From NCBI GenBank assembly GCA_001512505.1, contig LFSC01000064.1, positions 1-50,331 of the forward strand: DNA of 50,331 bases, written 5' to 3'. This document shows, piece by piece, positions 1-8,335 of this stretch (positions within the stretch are counted from its first letter, which is position 1; every line of letters begins with the position of its first letter). A program made the translations under genes and the position numbers. Under the pieces are notes generated by a model, which was given only the letters and a program-made list of their open reading frames with translations, did not search any database and had not been told where the DNA came from. The stretch comes from Clostridiaceae bacterium DTU079 (GTDB taxonomy: Bacteria > Bacillota > Clostridia > Acetivibrionales > Acetivibrionaceae).

Positions 1-135
1 TTAGACAACAATGATGAAGGAGGGCAAAAAAATATTTCAGAAACTTGAGTTACGCAAGTCCACCACGATGTTTGATTCATATTTTTTCCTTATAATAAAC
101 GTATCGAAAATAAGTATATTAAATTTAGACAACAA

Positions 136-176
136 AAAAGAAAAAGAGGGTCACTCATTTGCCCCCCTTTTCTTTA
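136..176 (-). terminator. Rho-independent terminator downstream of abrB
   Basis: A GA-rich arm at 137-150 pairs with a CT-rich arm at about 163-175 across a short loop. Read on the minus strand the hairpin ends in a T-rich run, as expected for the end of the abrB transcript. The plus-strand side is also T-rich, so it could work in both directions. Confidence 0.7.
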
Positions 177-194
177 TTAGACTGTGGCGCTATA

Positions 195-434
195 TTATTT
201 CTTAAGTTCTCTCATACAGTCGGGACAAATGTTCTTGCCCTTGTAAACAGTTACGTCTTTTGCATTTCCGCAGAATATGCAAGCGGGCTCATACTTCTTG
301 AGTATGATGGTTGCACCGTCAACATAAATTTCAAGTGCATCCTTCTCAGCGATGTCAAGTGTTCTCCTGAGCTCGATAGGCAGAACAACTCTTCCTAATT
401 CATCAACTTTTCTTACGATTCCAGTAGATTTCAT
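195..434 (-). CDS. abrB: AbrB/SpoVT-type transition-state regulator
   Basis: The 79-residue product starts MKSTGIVRKVDELGRVVLP, the swapped-hairpin AbrB DNA-binding domain, and then carries a CxxC...CxxC zinc-ribbon-like tail (CIFCG near residue 52, CPDC near residue 71) as in clostridial AbrB proteins. The family binds AT-rich promoters as dimers or tetramers and controls the switch from growth to sporulation. A longer reading frame begins at 533, but the ATG at 434 has a GAGGAGG ribosome site at the right distance and matches the family start. The gene has its own sigma-A-like promoter and a terminator. Confidence 0.93.
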   Translation of the reverse strand: MKSTGIVRKVDELGRVVLPIELRRTLDIAEKDALEIYVDGATIILKKYEPACIFCGNAKDVTVYKGKNICPDCMRELKK

Positions 435-482
435 AATTGATCCTCCTCTAAAATTACAGTATTCGACAAACTTTGCACTTTC

Positions 483-511
483 ATGATACCATAAATGCCA
501 ATAATAGTCAA
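483..511 (-). promoter_or_regulatory. sigma-A-type promoter of abrB
   Basis: On the minus strand TTGACT (511-506) and TATCAT (488-483) are separated by 17 bases, about 50 bases upstream of the abrB start. This is a near-consensus vegetative promoter. Confidence 0.6.
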
Positions 512-978
512 CAATAATTTTTAAAAAATTCAATTAAATACAATAATAATTTATGGAATTAATACAATAATATTACACTAATTTTTATCAAGGTCCTATT
601 AATTTGCATATGCTAAACTCCTGATATAATGCAAGTTAAATGATTAACAAATTAGAGTTTTTTAATAATATAAGGATAAAAGGGCTATCTATCCAATATA
701 TTACTGGTAAACGCCATACTCAGCCCAAATACTGAAATTCGTCAAATTTTTTAATTTAAGTTTACTTCCACATTTTTTTTACTTGTATAATATATACCCA
801 TATTGGAACGAATTATTTAATAAATTTTATGTTTTCGAATATTACGTTAAGGACCCTCATATACATTATTAGGTATGTACAATTAAAAGCGGGGAGCTTT
901 GCAATTCTTCTTGGATATTTTTTTCAATATAATAATGTAGCCGATAATATATGCTCCCTAAAAAGTGTGAGGTTTGCT
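512..978. other. AT-rich intergenic region abrB/spmA
   Basis: This gap between divergent genes has no credible reading frame. The spmA frame is open back to 829, but that part has no ribosome site and does not look like the family. A TATAAT at 786-791 could be a -10 element for spmA, but I see no good -35 partner. Confidence 0.5.
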
Positions 979-1599
979 GTGCTAAATTACATTTGGTTTG
1001 CAATGTTGGTTTTGGGTATTGTTGTTGGAATAATGAACGGGAGGGTGGATGAAATAACCCGGGCAGTGGTGAGTTCCTCCCAAAATGCGATTGAGCTTGG
1101 AATAGGTCTTCTTGGGATTATGTGTCTTTGGACCGGGCTCATGAATATTGCCGAAAGGAGCGGCATAATCAGAAAAGTATCTAAAGCCATAAGGCCTGTT
1201 ATGAGTTTTTTATTCCCGGGCATACCGAAGGAACATCCTGCCGGTGGAGCTATTGTAATGAATCTTGTTGCTAACTTTTTGGGCCTTGGCAACGCTGCAA
1301 CTCCCTTGGGGCTGAAGGCCATGAATGAGCTCCAAAAGCTTAATCCCGAAAAGGATGTTGCTACCGATGAGATGAGCATGTTTCTGGTATTAAATACTGC
1401 CTGCCTGCAGTTTATTCCTGCAACGGTTATTGCGCTGAGAGCTGCCGCAGGCTCAAAGAACCCTACGGAAGTAATCGGAACCATATGGGTAGCAACCCTG
1501 TGTGCTGCTACTGCAGGCGTCGTCGCAGCAAAAATATTCTCATACCTGTTCGGTAATAAAACAAGACATGTGAACGGAACTAAACGGGGGAAGTCATGA
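979..1599 (+). CDS. spmA: Spore maturation protein A
   Basis: This 206-residue multi-pass membrane protein has the nucleoside-recognition (Gate) domain of SpmA. In Bacillus, SpmA and SpmB are needed for full dehydration of the spore core. Typical segments are LNYIWFAMLVLGIVVGIMNG at the N-terminus and NFLGLGNAATPLGLKAM in the middle. The frame runs back to an ATG at 829. I prefer the GTG at 979, which has GAGG six bases upstream and gives the normal family length and N-terminus. The last four bases overlap the spmB start (ATGA), so the two are translationally coupled. Confidence 0.9.
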   Translation: MLNYIWFAMLVLGIVVGIMNGRVDEITRAVVSSSQNAIELGIGLLGIMCLWTGLMNIAERSGIIRKVSKAIRPVMSFLFPGIPKEHPAGGAIVMNLVANFLGLGNAATPLGLKAMNELQKLNPEKDVATDEMSMFLVLNTACLQFIPATVIALRAAAGSKNPTEVIGTIWVATLCAATAGVVAAKIFSYLFGNKTRHVNGTKRGKS

Positions 1600-2126
1600 A
1601 TATAGTAAAGGAACTTTCAATATACGCCATACCTGCAATTTTTTTAATCATATTGTGTGTGGGCATGTATAAAGAAATAAAGGTTTATGATGTTTTTATA
1701 GAGGGCGCGAAAGAAGGGATTACCACCGTATTGAAAATTATTCCTTCACTGGTGGGACTTATGGTTGCGGTGGGAGTATTCAGGGCATCCGGTGCATTGG
1801 ATCTTCTGGTTTTTGCATTTAAGCCCGTTACAAATATTTTGAGAATTCCGCCGGATGCGGTACCCATGATTTTTCTCCGCCCAATTTCAGGGAGCGCATC
1901 TTTGGCAATGCTGTCCGACATATTCAAGGTGCATGGTCCGGACTCCTTTGTCGGCCGTGTGGCATCAACCCTGATGGGTTCCACCGAAACTATATTTTAT
2001 ACCTTGGCAGTATACTTTGGGGCGGTGGGAATAAAAAAGATCAGGTACACTCTGGTTGCCGCCCTTATAGCAGATTTGGCGAGTGTAATTGCAGCAGTAT
2101 GGATATGTACCGTGGTTTTTGGCTGA
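1596..2126 (+). CDS. spmB: Spore maturation protein B
   Basis: This 176-residue membrane protein is the usual partner of SpmA and carries the same Gate-type fold (GSTETIFYTLAVYFGAVG near the C-terminus is characteristic). It starts at an ATG overlapping the spmA stop by four bases, so the pair is one operon. The two proteins probably form a membrane complex in the forespore or mother cell; this is inferred from the family. The downstream neighbour is convergent and 31 bases away. Confidence 0.92.
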   Translation: MNIVKELSIYAIPAIFLIILCVGMYKEIKVYDVFIEGAKEGITTVLKIIPSLVGLMVAVGVFRASGALDLLVFAFKPVTNILRIPPDAVPMIFLRPISGSASLAMLSDIFKVHGPDSFVGRVASTLMGSTETIFYTLAVYFGAVGIKKIRYTLVAALIADLASVIAAVWICTVVFG

Positions 2127-2157
2127 TTTTTTTCTAATGATTAATTTATAGTTTTAA

Positions 2158-3177
2158 TTATAGTTTTCCGAAGCTTCTTAACAATCTGCACAAATTGTAA
2201 TATATATTTATATTTGAACATCCTTTTTTTATAAGACTTGAGCTGGCCAACCTGTTCATTCCGTGGAAAGCCTTAGGGTTTGACAAGTATATGCCAATTA
2301 TCCCTTTAACAATGGTTTGGTGAAAATGAGGATGCTTTAGGTTGTTACAGCTTTCCAGGGCCCGTTCGATGAATAAGGAAATTCTTTCCTCACACATTTT
2401 CAAATTCTTATAGTAGTATGTGAGATTAGGTTTTCCTTGTTGAAAGTCTTCGCCGGAATTCACATAATCGCGGAGCAAAACCTGAAGGCCGCAAATCCAT
2501 GGGAAATAGGAAGAGCATATTTTCTCGACTTCTTCCTCTGTAAGATGGGGATCTTGGGCACAGGAAATGAGAACCAATATGAGCAGAGTGGAGTTTGAAG
2601 CGGCACTTATCTCCCATCTGGATATTCCCACGTTTTCGTCATGATATCTTTCGGCCCAGGTTTCGATTCTTTTTTCCCTTGTACTTTTGTCCAAAACGGA
2701 ATATACCTGAAAGTCCGAGTACATCTGGACAAACTTTTTCAATGGGCCTATGACAACACTGTAAGAGGGCAGCTTTTGAATATATACTCTGCATTGTTCT
2801 ATAAGCCGGGTGATATTTCGGATATCTCCCTTTTGCAGGCAACCGACATGTTCAACCGAAATTTTTCTCTTGGGATCCACTGCATCTCTTAAAGAGCTAT
2901 ATAGCCTGCTGAAAAGCAATTCATCCTTATTGTGGAAACTGGTACAGAGTAAATATATGTAAAGGTCAATGGCATGGAAAGAGGCTATGAATTTTACGGA
3001 GTTTTCAGGGTTTATACCGGGATAAAGTAAGCCAAGGTCCGCTCCTATACATTTTTCATTGTCAATATCTTCAGGGGAAAATAATTTGTAGTCCTGAAGT
3101 GTTTTGTACGACTTTGGAAACCAGTTGTTTATGTACTTTGTCAATAGCTTCAATCCATATAAGCATTGATTGTTCAT
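2158..3177 (-). CDS. YtpB-like (DUF2600) tetraprenyl-beta-curcumene synthase homologue
   Basis: The 339-residue protein resembles the DUF2600/YtpB family, which in Bacillus makes tetraprenyl-beta-curcumene on the way to C35 sesquarterpenes found in spores. The best-matching parts are ENSVKFIASFHAID (about 58-71) and the block SAASNSTLLILVLISCAQDP...YFPWICGLQVLLRDYV in the middle. The Asp-rich stretch that I recall as DYLDNLCD in YtpB reads DLYIYLLCTS here (71-80), so two or three aspartates expected to bind Mg-diphosphate appear to be replaced. The protein may therefore have changed or lost its cyclase activity. The gene stands alone, convergent with spmB and divergent from metG, with an AAGGAGGAATT ribosome site before its ATG. 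Confidence 0.75.
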   Translation of the reverse strand: MNNQCLYGLKLLTKYINNWFPKSYKTLQDYKLFSPEDIDNEKCIGADLGLLYPGINPENSVKFIASFHAIDLYIYLLCTSFHNKDELLFSRLYSSLRDAVDPKRKISVEHVGCLQKGDIRNITRLIEQCRVYIQKLPSYSVVIGPLKKFVQMYSDFQVYSVLDKSTREKRIETWAERYHDENVGISRWEISAASNSTLLILVLISCAQDPHLTEEEVEKICSSYFPWICGLQVLLRDYVNSGEDFQQGKPNLTYYYKNLKMCEERISLFIERALESCNNLKHPHFHQTIVKGIIGIYLSNPKAFHGMNRLASSSLIKKGCSNINIYYNLCRLLRSFGKL

Positions 3178-3487
3178 GAAATTCCTCCTTAAAAAAAAGC
3201 TCTGAAAATCGTATTATTAATTGTTATTCTTCCCATTCTATGCGCATACAGTCTGCAATATTCTATTCTTTTTCAAAAAAATTGATTTTTTTAGGTGTAT
3301 ATTTTTCGAATTTCATTTTAAATAGGAAGTGCATAATTTTTATATATGGCTTTTTGATACCTATGGTGTGAATTTCCTTGAAAAATCCCCAATATATATG
3401 TATATTAGTATTAATGGCAAACATGGAAGGCAATAATAAATTAGAGCATTGACGTTTATAATGCTTTATATATAAGGAGGAGCATGA
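3178..3487. other. Divergent intergenic region upstream of metG
   Basis: This AT-rich region separates the YtpB-like gene from metG. I looked for a T-box (TGGN with AGGGTGGNACCGCG-like motif) or a SAM riboswitch before metG and saw neither. The ribosome site AAGGAGGAGC lies just before the metG ATG. Confidence 0.4.
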
Positions 3488-5446
3488 ATGAGTAAAAAAA
3501 CCTTTTATATCACAACACCGATTTACTATCCCAGTGATAAATTACATATAGGTCACTCATATACAACGGTTGCTGCCGATGCGGTGGCGAGGTACAAGAG
3601 GCTCAAGGGATACGATGTAATGTTTCTTACCGGAACCGATGAGCATGGACAGAAGATTCAGAGAAAGGCCGAAGAAAAAGGGATTACTCCCAAGCAGTAT
3701 GTGGATGAAATTGTGGCAGGTATCAAAGACCTGTGGAAGCTTCTTAGAATCACCAACGACAGGTTCATAAGAACCACCGACCCAAATCATGAAAAAACCG
3801 TGCAGAAGATATTTAAAAAGCTTTATGACCAGGGGGACATATATAAGAGCGAGTACGAAGGCTGGTATTGTACACCCTGTGAATCTTTCTGGACAAAAAC
3901 CCAGTTGGTGGACGGAAAATGTCCCGATTGCGGCAGAGAAGTTGAACTTACAAAGGAAGAAAGCTACTTTTTCAGGCTTTCCAAATACCAGGACAGGCTG
4001 ATAGAGCATATAGAAACCCATCCTGAGTTCATACAGCCCGTTACAAGACAGAATGAGATGCTCAACAACTTCTTAAGGCCGGGCCTTGAGGACCTTTGTG
4101 TGTCCAGAACTTCCTTTAATTGGGGTATTCCGGTTACCTTTGACGAAAAGCATGTGGTGTATGTATGGATTGATGCCCTTTCCAATTACATAACCGCTCT
4201 GAATTACTTGGCGGAGGATGATTCGGACTACCGCAGATACTGGCCTGCAGATGTTCATCTTGTGGGCAAGGAGATAGTCCGGTTCCATACCATCATTTGG
4301 CCTGCAATGCTTATGGCATTGGGTGAGCCTTTGCCGGAGCAGGTCTTTGGACATGGTTGGCTTCTGCTGGAAGGCGGTAAAATGTCAAAGTCTAAAGGAA
4401 ATGTGGTTGACCCTGTGGTACTGGTGGATAAATACGGTGTTGATGCGGTAAGGTATTTCCTTTTGAGGGAGGTTCCTTTCGGTTCCGACGGCGTTTTCTC
4501 CAATGAAGCCCTGATAAACAGGATTAATTCGGATTTGGCCAATGACCTTGGTAACCTTGTTAGTAGGACCGTTACCATGATTGACAAATATTTTGAGGGA
4601 AGTATTCCCCAAAACAGGCAGCCGGGAGATTTTGACGAGGATCTCAAAAAGGTTGTGATGGAAACTCCGTCAAAAGTTGAGGAGTTGATGGACAAGCTTC
4701 AGTTCAGTGCTGCATTGGCGGATATCTGGAAGACTATTTCCAGAACCAATAAGTATATTGATGAGACTATGCCCTGGAAGCTGGCAAAGGATGAAAACGG
4801 CAAAGAAAGGCTTGCAGAGGTTTTATATAATCTTGCGGAAAGCCTCCGTATTATTTCCATACTCATACAGCCCTTTATGCCGGAAACACCCGAGAAGATC
4901 TGGCAACAGCTGGGTATTTCGGATAAGAAGGCTATCGAGTGGGAAAGTGCTAAAAAATGGGGAGGTTATCCTGAAGGTTCACGGGTTTGCAAAGGGGATG
5001 TAATATTCCCGAGGATTGACATACAAAAAGAGATGGAAGAGCTTGAAAAGATTACTGCAAAAGCGGAGAAGGATGCTCCAAAGAATAATAAAGTCGATGA
5101 AGCAGGCAATGATAAGAAAGATGAGTATATTACGATAGAGGATTTTGCAAAGATTGACCTTAGGGTTGCGAAAGTTCTTGAAGCCGAAAAGGTTGAGGGA
5201 GCTGACAAGCTGTTAAAGCTAAAGCTCGAATTGGGAGATGAAATACGCCAGGTGGTTTCCGGAATTGCAAAGAACTATACTCCCGAGAGCCTTGTCGGTA
5301 AATATGTTGTGCTGGTTGCGAACTTAAAACCTGCCAAACTGAGGGGAATAGAATCCCAGGGAATGATTCTTGCGGCCTCCGACGATAAAGACTTGGTGCT
5401 TGTAACTGTTGAAAAGGAAATAGGGAGCGGAACCAAAGTCAGATAG
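3488..5446 (+). CDS. metG: Methionyl-tRNA synthetase with C-terminal tRNA-binding domain
   Basis: This class I synthetase charges tRNA-Met with methionine in the cytoplasm. The HIGH motif is at residues 20-23 and KMSKSKGN starts at residue 298. A zinc knuckle has Cys128, Cys131, Cys145 and Cys148. The anticodon-binding helical domain follows, then a charged linker and an EMAP/Trbp111-type tRNA-binding domain from about residue 545 (FAKIDLRVAKVLEAEKVEGA). The full length of 652 residues is normal for the dimeric bacterial form. It starts at an ATG after an AAGGAGGAGC site. tatD follows 33 bases later, as in the Bacillus metS-yabD order. Confidence 0.97.
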   Translation: MSKKTFYITTPIYYPSDKLHIGHSYTTVAADAVARYKRLKGYDVMFLTGTDEHGQKIQRKAEEKGITPKQYVDEIVAGIKDLWKLLRITNDRFIRTTDPNHEKTVQKIFKKLYDQGDIYKSEYEGWYCTPCESFWTKTQLVDGKCPDCGREVELTKEESYFFRLSKYQDRLIEHIETHPEFIQPVTRQNEMLNNFLRPGLEDLCVSRTSFNWGIPVTFDEKHVVYVWIDALSNYITALNYLAEDDSDYRRYWPADVHLVGKEIVRFHTIIWPAMLMALGEPLPEQVFGHGWLLLEGGKMSKSKGNVVDPVVLVDKYGVDAVRYFLLREVPFGSDGVFSNEALINRINSDLANDLGNLVSRTVTMIDKYFEGSIPQNRQPGDFDEDLKKVVMETPSKVEELMDKLQFSAALADIWKTISRTNKYIDETMPWKLAKDENGKERLAEVLYNLAESLRIISILIQPFMPETPEKIWQQLGISDKKAIEWESAKKWGGYPEGSRVCKGDVIFPRIDIQKEMEELEKITAKAEKDAPKNNKVDEAGNDKKDEYITIEDFAKIDLRVAKVLEAEKVEGADKLLKLKLELGDEIRQVVSGIAKNYTPESLVGKYVVLVANLKPAKLRGIESQGMILAASDDKDLVLVTVEKEIGSGTKVR

Positions 5447-5479
5447 CAGGTTTTACGGATATAAAAGGGAGGGGAGTAA

Positions 5480-6247
5480 ATGTTTTTTGATTCCCATGCA
5501 CATTATGATGATGAAAGGTTTAAGGATGACAGGTTCGAAACAATAATGAAGGCTTATGAAAGCGGAGTTACATATATATTGAATGCTTCCTCCAATATTG
5601 CTTCATCCGTCGATACTGTTTCTTTGACCAGGGAATTTGATTTTGTTTACGGTGCAGTAGGGGTTCATCCCCATTGTGCCGATGAAATAAACGATGATAC
5701 TTACAAAACCCTTAAAGAATTAACAAAGGAAGATAAAATTGTTGCCATCGGAGAAATCGGGCTGGACTATTATTATGAATATTCGCCTAAGGATGTGCAG
5801 AAGTTTCATTTTGCCAAACAGATAGCTCTTGCAAAGGAGCTGAATTTGCCCATAATAGTTCATGACAGGGATGCCCACAAGGACACAATGGATATAATAA
5901 AGTCTGAAAATGCCAAGGACACCGGTGGGGTCTTTCATTGCTATTCCGGAAGTGTTGAAATGCTGAAGGAAGTTTTGGATAATAATTTTTATATTTCTGT
6001 AGGCGGCGCATTAACCTTCAAAAATGCGAAAAAGCTTGTGGAGGTTGTGGAATATGTGCCCTTGGACAGGCTTTTGATCGAGACGGATTGCCCGTATTTG
6101 ACTCCGGAGCCCCACAGAGGAAAGAGAAACGACTCAAGCTATGTTAGGTACGTTGCGGAAAAAATTTCCGACATAAGGGGAATTGAAACGGAAAAGGTTG
6201 CTGAAATTACAATGGATAATGCAAAAAGACTTTTTGGAATCAAATGA
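5480..6247 (+). CDS. TatD family metal-dependent deoxyribonuclease
   Basis: This 255-residue TIM-barrel hydrolase has the TatD signatures. The metal pair HxH is at residues 6 and 8 (DSHAHYDD), followed by GEIGLDYY, IVHDRDAH, FHCYSG and the final LIETDCPYLTPEPHRGKRN. Family members are Mg-dependent 3'-5' exonucleases implicated in DNA repair or quality control; the true substrate in firmicutes (YabD) is not settled. The gene is 33 bases after metG with a GGGAGGGGAG ribosome site and is probably co-transcribed with it. Confidence 0.93.
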   Translation: MFFDSHAHYDDERFKDDRFETIMKAYESGVTYILNASSNIASSVDTVSLTREFDFVYGAVGVHPHCADEINDDTYKTLKELTKEDKIVAIGEIGLDYYYEYSPKDVQKFHFAKQIALAKELNLPIIVHDRDAHKDTMDIIKSENAKDTGGVFHCYSGSVEMLKEVLDNNFYISVGGALTFKNAKKLVEVVEYVPLDRLLIETDCPYLTPEPHRGKRNDSSYVRYVAEKISDIRGIETEKVAEITMDNAKRLFGIK

Positions 6248-6337
6248 AATTGACATAACTTTATTATCACCAATTTACCTTCGGTACATATAATGATATT
6301 GAGTTAAAGTAGAATATGGACCGGAGGTATATTTATT

Positions 6338-6883
6338 ATGGAAAAGAAATATAAAAAAGAACCTGAGGAGATATCGCCTAATGTAACAAATTCGAATAGA
6401 ATGGAGCAGCCGCCTGTAGTGGAGCAACCACCTGTGGTGGAGCAGCCGCCTCAAACTCCTCAGCCACCTCAAATAACGCCTCAGATACCGAAAATGCCGA
6501 AAATGCCTAACATTGATCAGATGATTGAGGCACAGCCTATGCCGCCAATGGGAGTTATGCCAATGCCGGATCAGATGCCCCAGTTAGGACCGATGCCGAT
6601 TATGCAGCAACCGCAAAAACAACAGCCTCAAATACAGCAAATGCAGGCTCAAATGCCGCAAATGCAGCAGCCTCAAATGATGCCGCAGATTGTGTGCTGT
6701 CCTTTGTTGCTTAACATGCAATGTCCTTTTATGCAGTCTGAATATGCAGCTATGGGGCAGGGGATGGCACCCAATCCATATATAAATAATTACCCTGGTG
6801 CTGATTATTATCCGGCCCAGCAAATGGCAAATCCATATCCATATCCGTGCAATCCCAATATGTGCGGCAGATACATGTATTAA
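6338..6883 (+). CDS. Pro/Gln/Met-rich low-complexity protein, possible spore coat protein
   Basis: This 181-residue protein is dominated by PQ, MPQ and QQP runs. It begins with two PPVVEQ repeats (about residues 24-35), continues through a Met-Pro-Gln stretch, and ends in a Tyr/Pro/Asn-rich segment with cysteines (CCPLLLNMQCPF, then NPYPYPCNPNMCGRYMY). There is no signal peptide and no known domain. The composition (Met, Gln, Pro, Tyr, Cys) resembles clostridial spore coat or exosporium proteins, which are cross-linked through Tyr and Cys, so a coat role is a reasonable guess and no more. It has a GGAGG ribosome site and its own terminator. It sits between tatD and yabE, where Bacillus has no gene. 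Confidence 0.8.
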   Translation: MEKKYKKEPEEISPNVTNSNRMEQPPVVEQPPVVEQPPQTPQPPQITPQIPKMPKMPNIDQMIEAQPMPPMGVMPMPDQMPQLGPMPIMQQPQKQQPQIQQMQAQMPQMQQPQMMPQIVCCPLLLNMQCPFMQSEYAAMGQGMAPNPYINNYPGADYYPAQQMANPYPYPCNPNMCGRYMY

Positions 6884-6886
6884 AAG

Positions 6887-6920
6887 AAAAGAGTCAGGGA
6901 GTATTTCCTTGACTCTTTTT
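6887..6920 (+). terminator. Terminator after the coat-like gene
   Basis: AAAAGAGTCAGGGA pairs with TCCTTGACTCTTTT, followed by further Ts, directly after the stop codon at 6883. Confidence 0.85.
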
Positions 6921-6988
6921 AATAGTATAGTTTTTTTCAATAAAGACGATAATTAATTTGTATATTGCCAAAGGCCTTCATATATTAT

Positions 6989-7058
6989 AGTGAAGAAAAA
7001 TATGGCAGAAGCGTCTCCGGTCTTTAGAAGCTTTAGTTTACAGAATATTTTCTTCACT
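6989..7058. repeat. Short inverted-repeat element (MITE-like), copy A
   Basis: The 70-bp element begins AGTGAAGAAAAATATGG and ends AATATTTTCTTCACT, so the ends are inverted repeats of about 14 bp. The same ends bound the 168-bp element at 27305-27472. The middle differs and is short, so this looks like an internally deleted copy. It lies between the terminator of the coat-like gene and the yabE start. Confidence 0.65.
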
Positions 7059-7150
7059 GATTTCAATGGCAAAATAAGGGAATTTGACAAAGAAGTTTAT
7101 ATAGAATAAAATACCTATGGTCCCTTAATGTTTGAACAGGAGGATTGAAA

Positions 7151-8203
7151 GTGTTATCACTTGCAAAAAGAATTAAAAGGTGTATTTCATTGAAAACCTT
7201 GTCAGTTATAGTTACTGCAGTTGTTATTGTTTTGATGCTGGGAATGGTTTCCCACTTTCAAAAGGAAGTGGTTATTAACCTTGACGAAAAACAGATTGTT
7301 GTCAGAACAATGAAATCCACCGTAAAAGAAGTTTTAATTCAAAATGGGATAAGACTGAGCGAGTATGACTATATTAGTGTTCCGATTGACACAAAACTGC
7401 AAAGCAAAGAAAATAACATCATAAATATAAGAAGTGCAGTACCTGTCTATGTTTTTGTTGACGGACGTGAAATTGAATTGATGACTTCAAAGGAAACGGT
7501 AAAGGAAGCCCTTAAAGACGAACCGGTCAACCTTTCGAAGTCCGACAAGATTCAAGGAGCGGATCCCGACGACAAAATTGTGAAGGGCATGAAGTTGAAG
7601 GTCGTCAGAGTAACAAGGGAGTTCGTGAGTCAGAATGAAATTATACCCTGTCAGGTGGTAAGAAAAGACAACGACAGCATGGACATGGGACAATCCAAAG
7701 TAGTTAAACAAGGCAAGGATGGAGTAAGAGAGAAAGTCTACATGGTAGAATATGAAGACGGCAAAGAAGTTAAAAGGTTGTTGGTCGGTAACAAGCTTGT
7801 GGTTACTCCTGAAGACAGGATTGTAGAGTATGGCACTATCCCCATCTACACTACCTCGAGAGGAGAAAACTTTAGGTACAAAAAGGTTCTGGAAATGAAG
7901 GCCACAGCCTATACCGCAAGTTATGAGGATACCGGAAAAACACCAGACCACCCGTATTTTGGAATCACCTATACCGGTATGAAGGTGAGAAAGGGTGTTG
8001 TTGCAGTGGATCCGAAGGTTATTCCTCTGGGGACAAAATTGTATGTCGAAGGAATAGGGAATGTTCCCGATTACGGATATGCAATTGCGGCAGATATTGG
8101 AAGTGCGGTAAAGGGCAATATTATTGACCTCTATATGGAAGATAGGAAAGCCGTAGAACGGTGGGGAGTCCAAAAGGTAAAAGTATATATTCTTTATGAT
8201 TGA
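7151..8203 (+). CDS. yabE: YabE-like cell-wall protein (DUF348, G5 and 3D domains)
   Basis: The 350-residue protein has a short cytoplasmic N-terminus, one membrane or signal segment (about residues 15-33), ubiquitin-like DUF348 repeats (about 35-135), a G5 domain (about 150-225) and a C-terminal 3D domain with the three aspartates in VAVDPKVIPLG, IAADIG and IIDLYM. Proteins of this type resemble resuscitation-promoting factors and are thought to cleave or remodel peptidoglycan at the cell surface. A TTG at 7145 also opens this frame, but it touches the AGGAGG (7138-7143); the GTG at 7151 has normal 7-base spacing. It is followed by a terminator and ksgA. The Bacillus rnmV gene that normally lies between them is missing. 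Confidence 0.9.
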   Translation: MLSLAKRIKRCISLKTLSVIVTAVVIVLMLGMVSHFQKEVVINLDEKQIVVRTMKSTVKEVLIQNGIRLSEYDYISVPIDTKLQSKENNIINIRSAVPVYVFVDGREIELMTSKETVKEALKDEPVNLSKSDKIQGADPDDKIVKGMKLKVVRVTREFVSQNEIIPCQVVRKDNDSMDMGQSKVVKQGKDGVREKVYMVEYEDGKEVKRLLVGNKLVVTPEDRIVEYGTIPIYTTSRGENFRYKKVLEMKATAYTASYEDTGKTPDHPYFGITYTGMKVRKGVVAVDPKVIPLGTKLYVEGIGNVPDYGYAIAADIGSAVKGNIIDLYMEDRKAVERWGVQKVKVYILYD

Positions 8204-8264
8204 TTTTTTATGATTGACTTTTTTTACATATCGGAAATAAAATCGTTAAAGGGACTGTAATTGG

Positions 8265-8292
8265 GCCGGGATTTATTGTCCCGGCTGTTTTT
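8265..8292 (+). terminator. Terminator between yabE and ksgA
   Basis: GCCGGGA at 8265-8271 pairs with TCCCGGC at 8279-8285 and is followed by TGTTTTT. It should separate yabE from ksgA, at least in part. Confidence 0.75.
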
Positions 8293-8335
8293 ATATTTGA
8301 TTTTTGGAAGGAAATATTTTTTTGGAGTTGAAATT

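Noticed and set aside
11..205. 64-codon plus-strand frame at the left edge
   Set aside because: It overlaps the abrB terminator and continues into the end of abrB on the other strand, and its composition is not protein-like. Treated as chance.
3178..3487. Possible T-box or SAM riboswitch before metG
   Set aside because: No TGGN-containing T-box motif, no terminator/antiterminator pair and no SAM-I core was visible.
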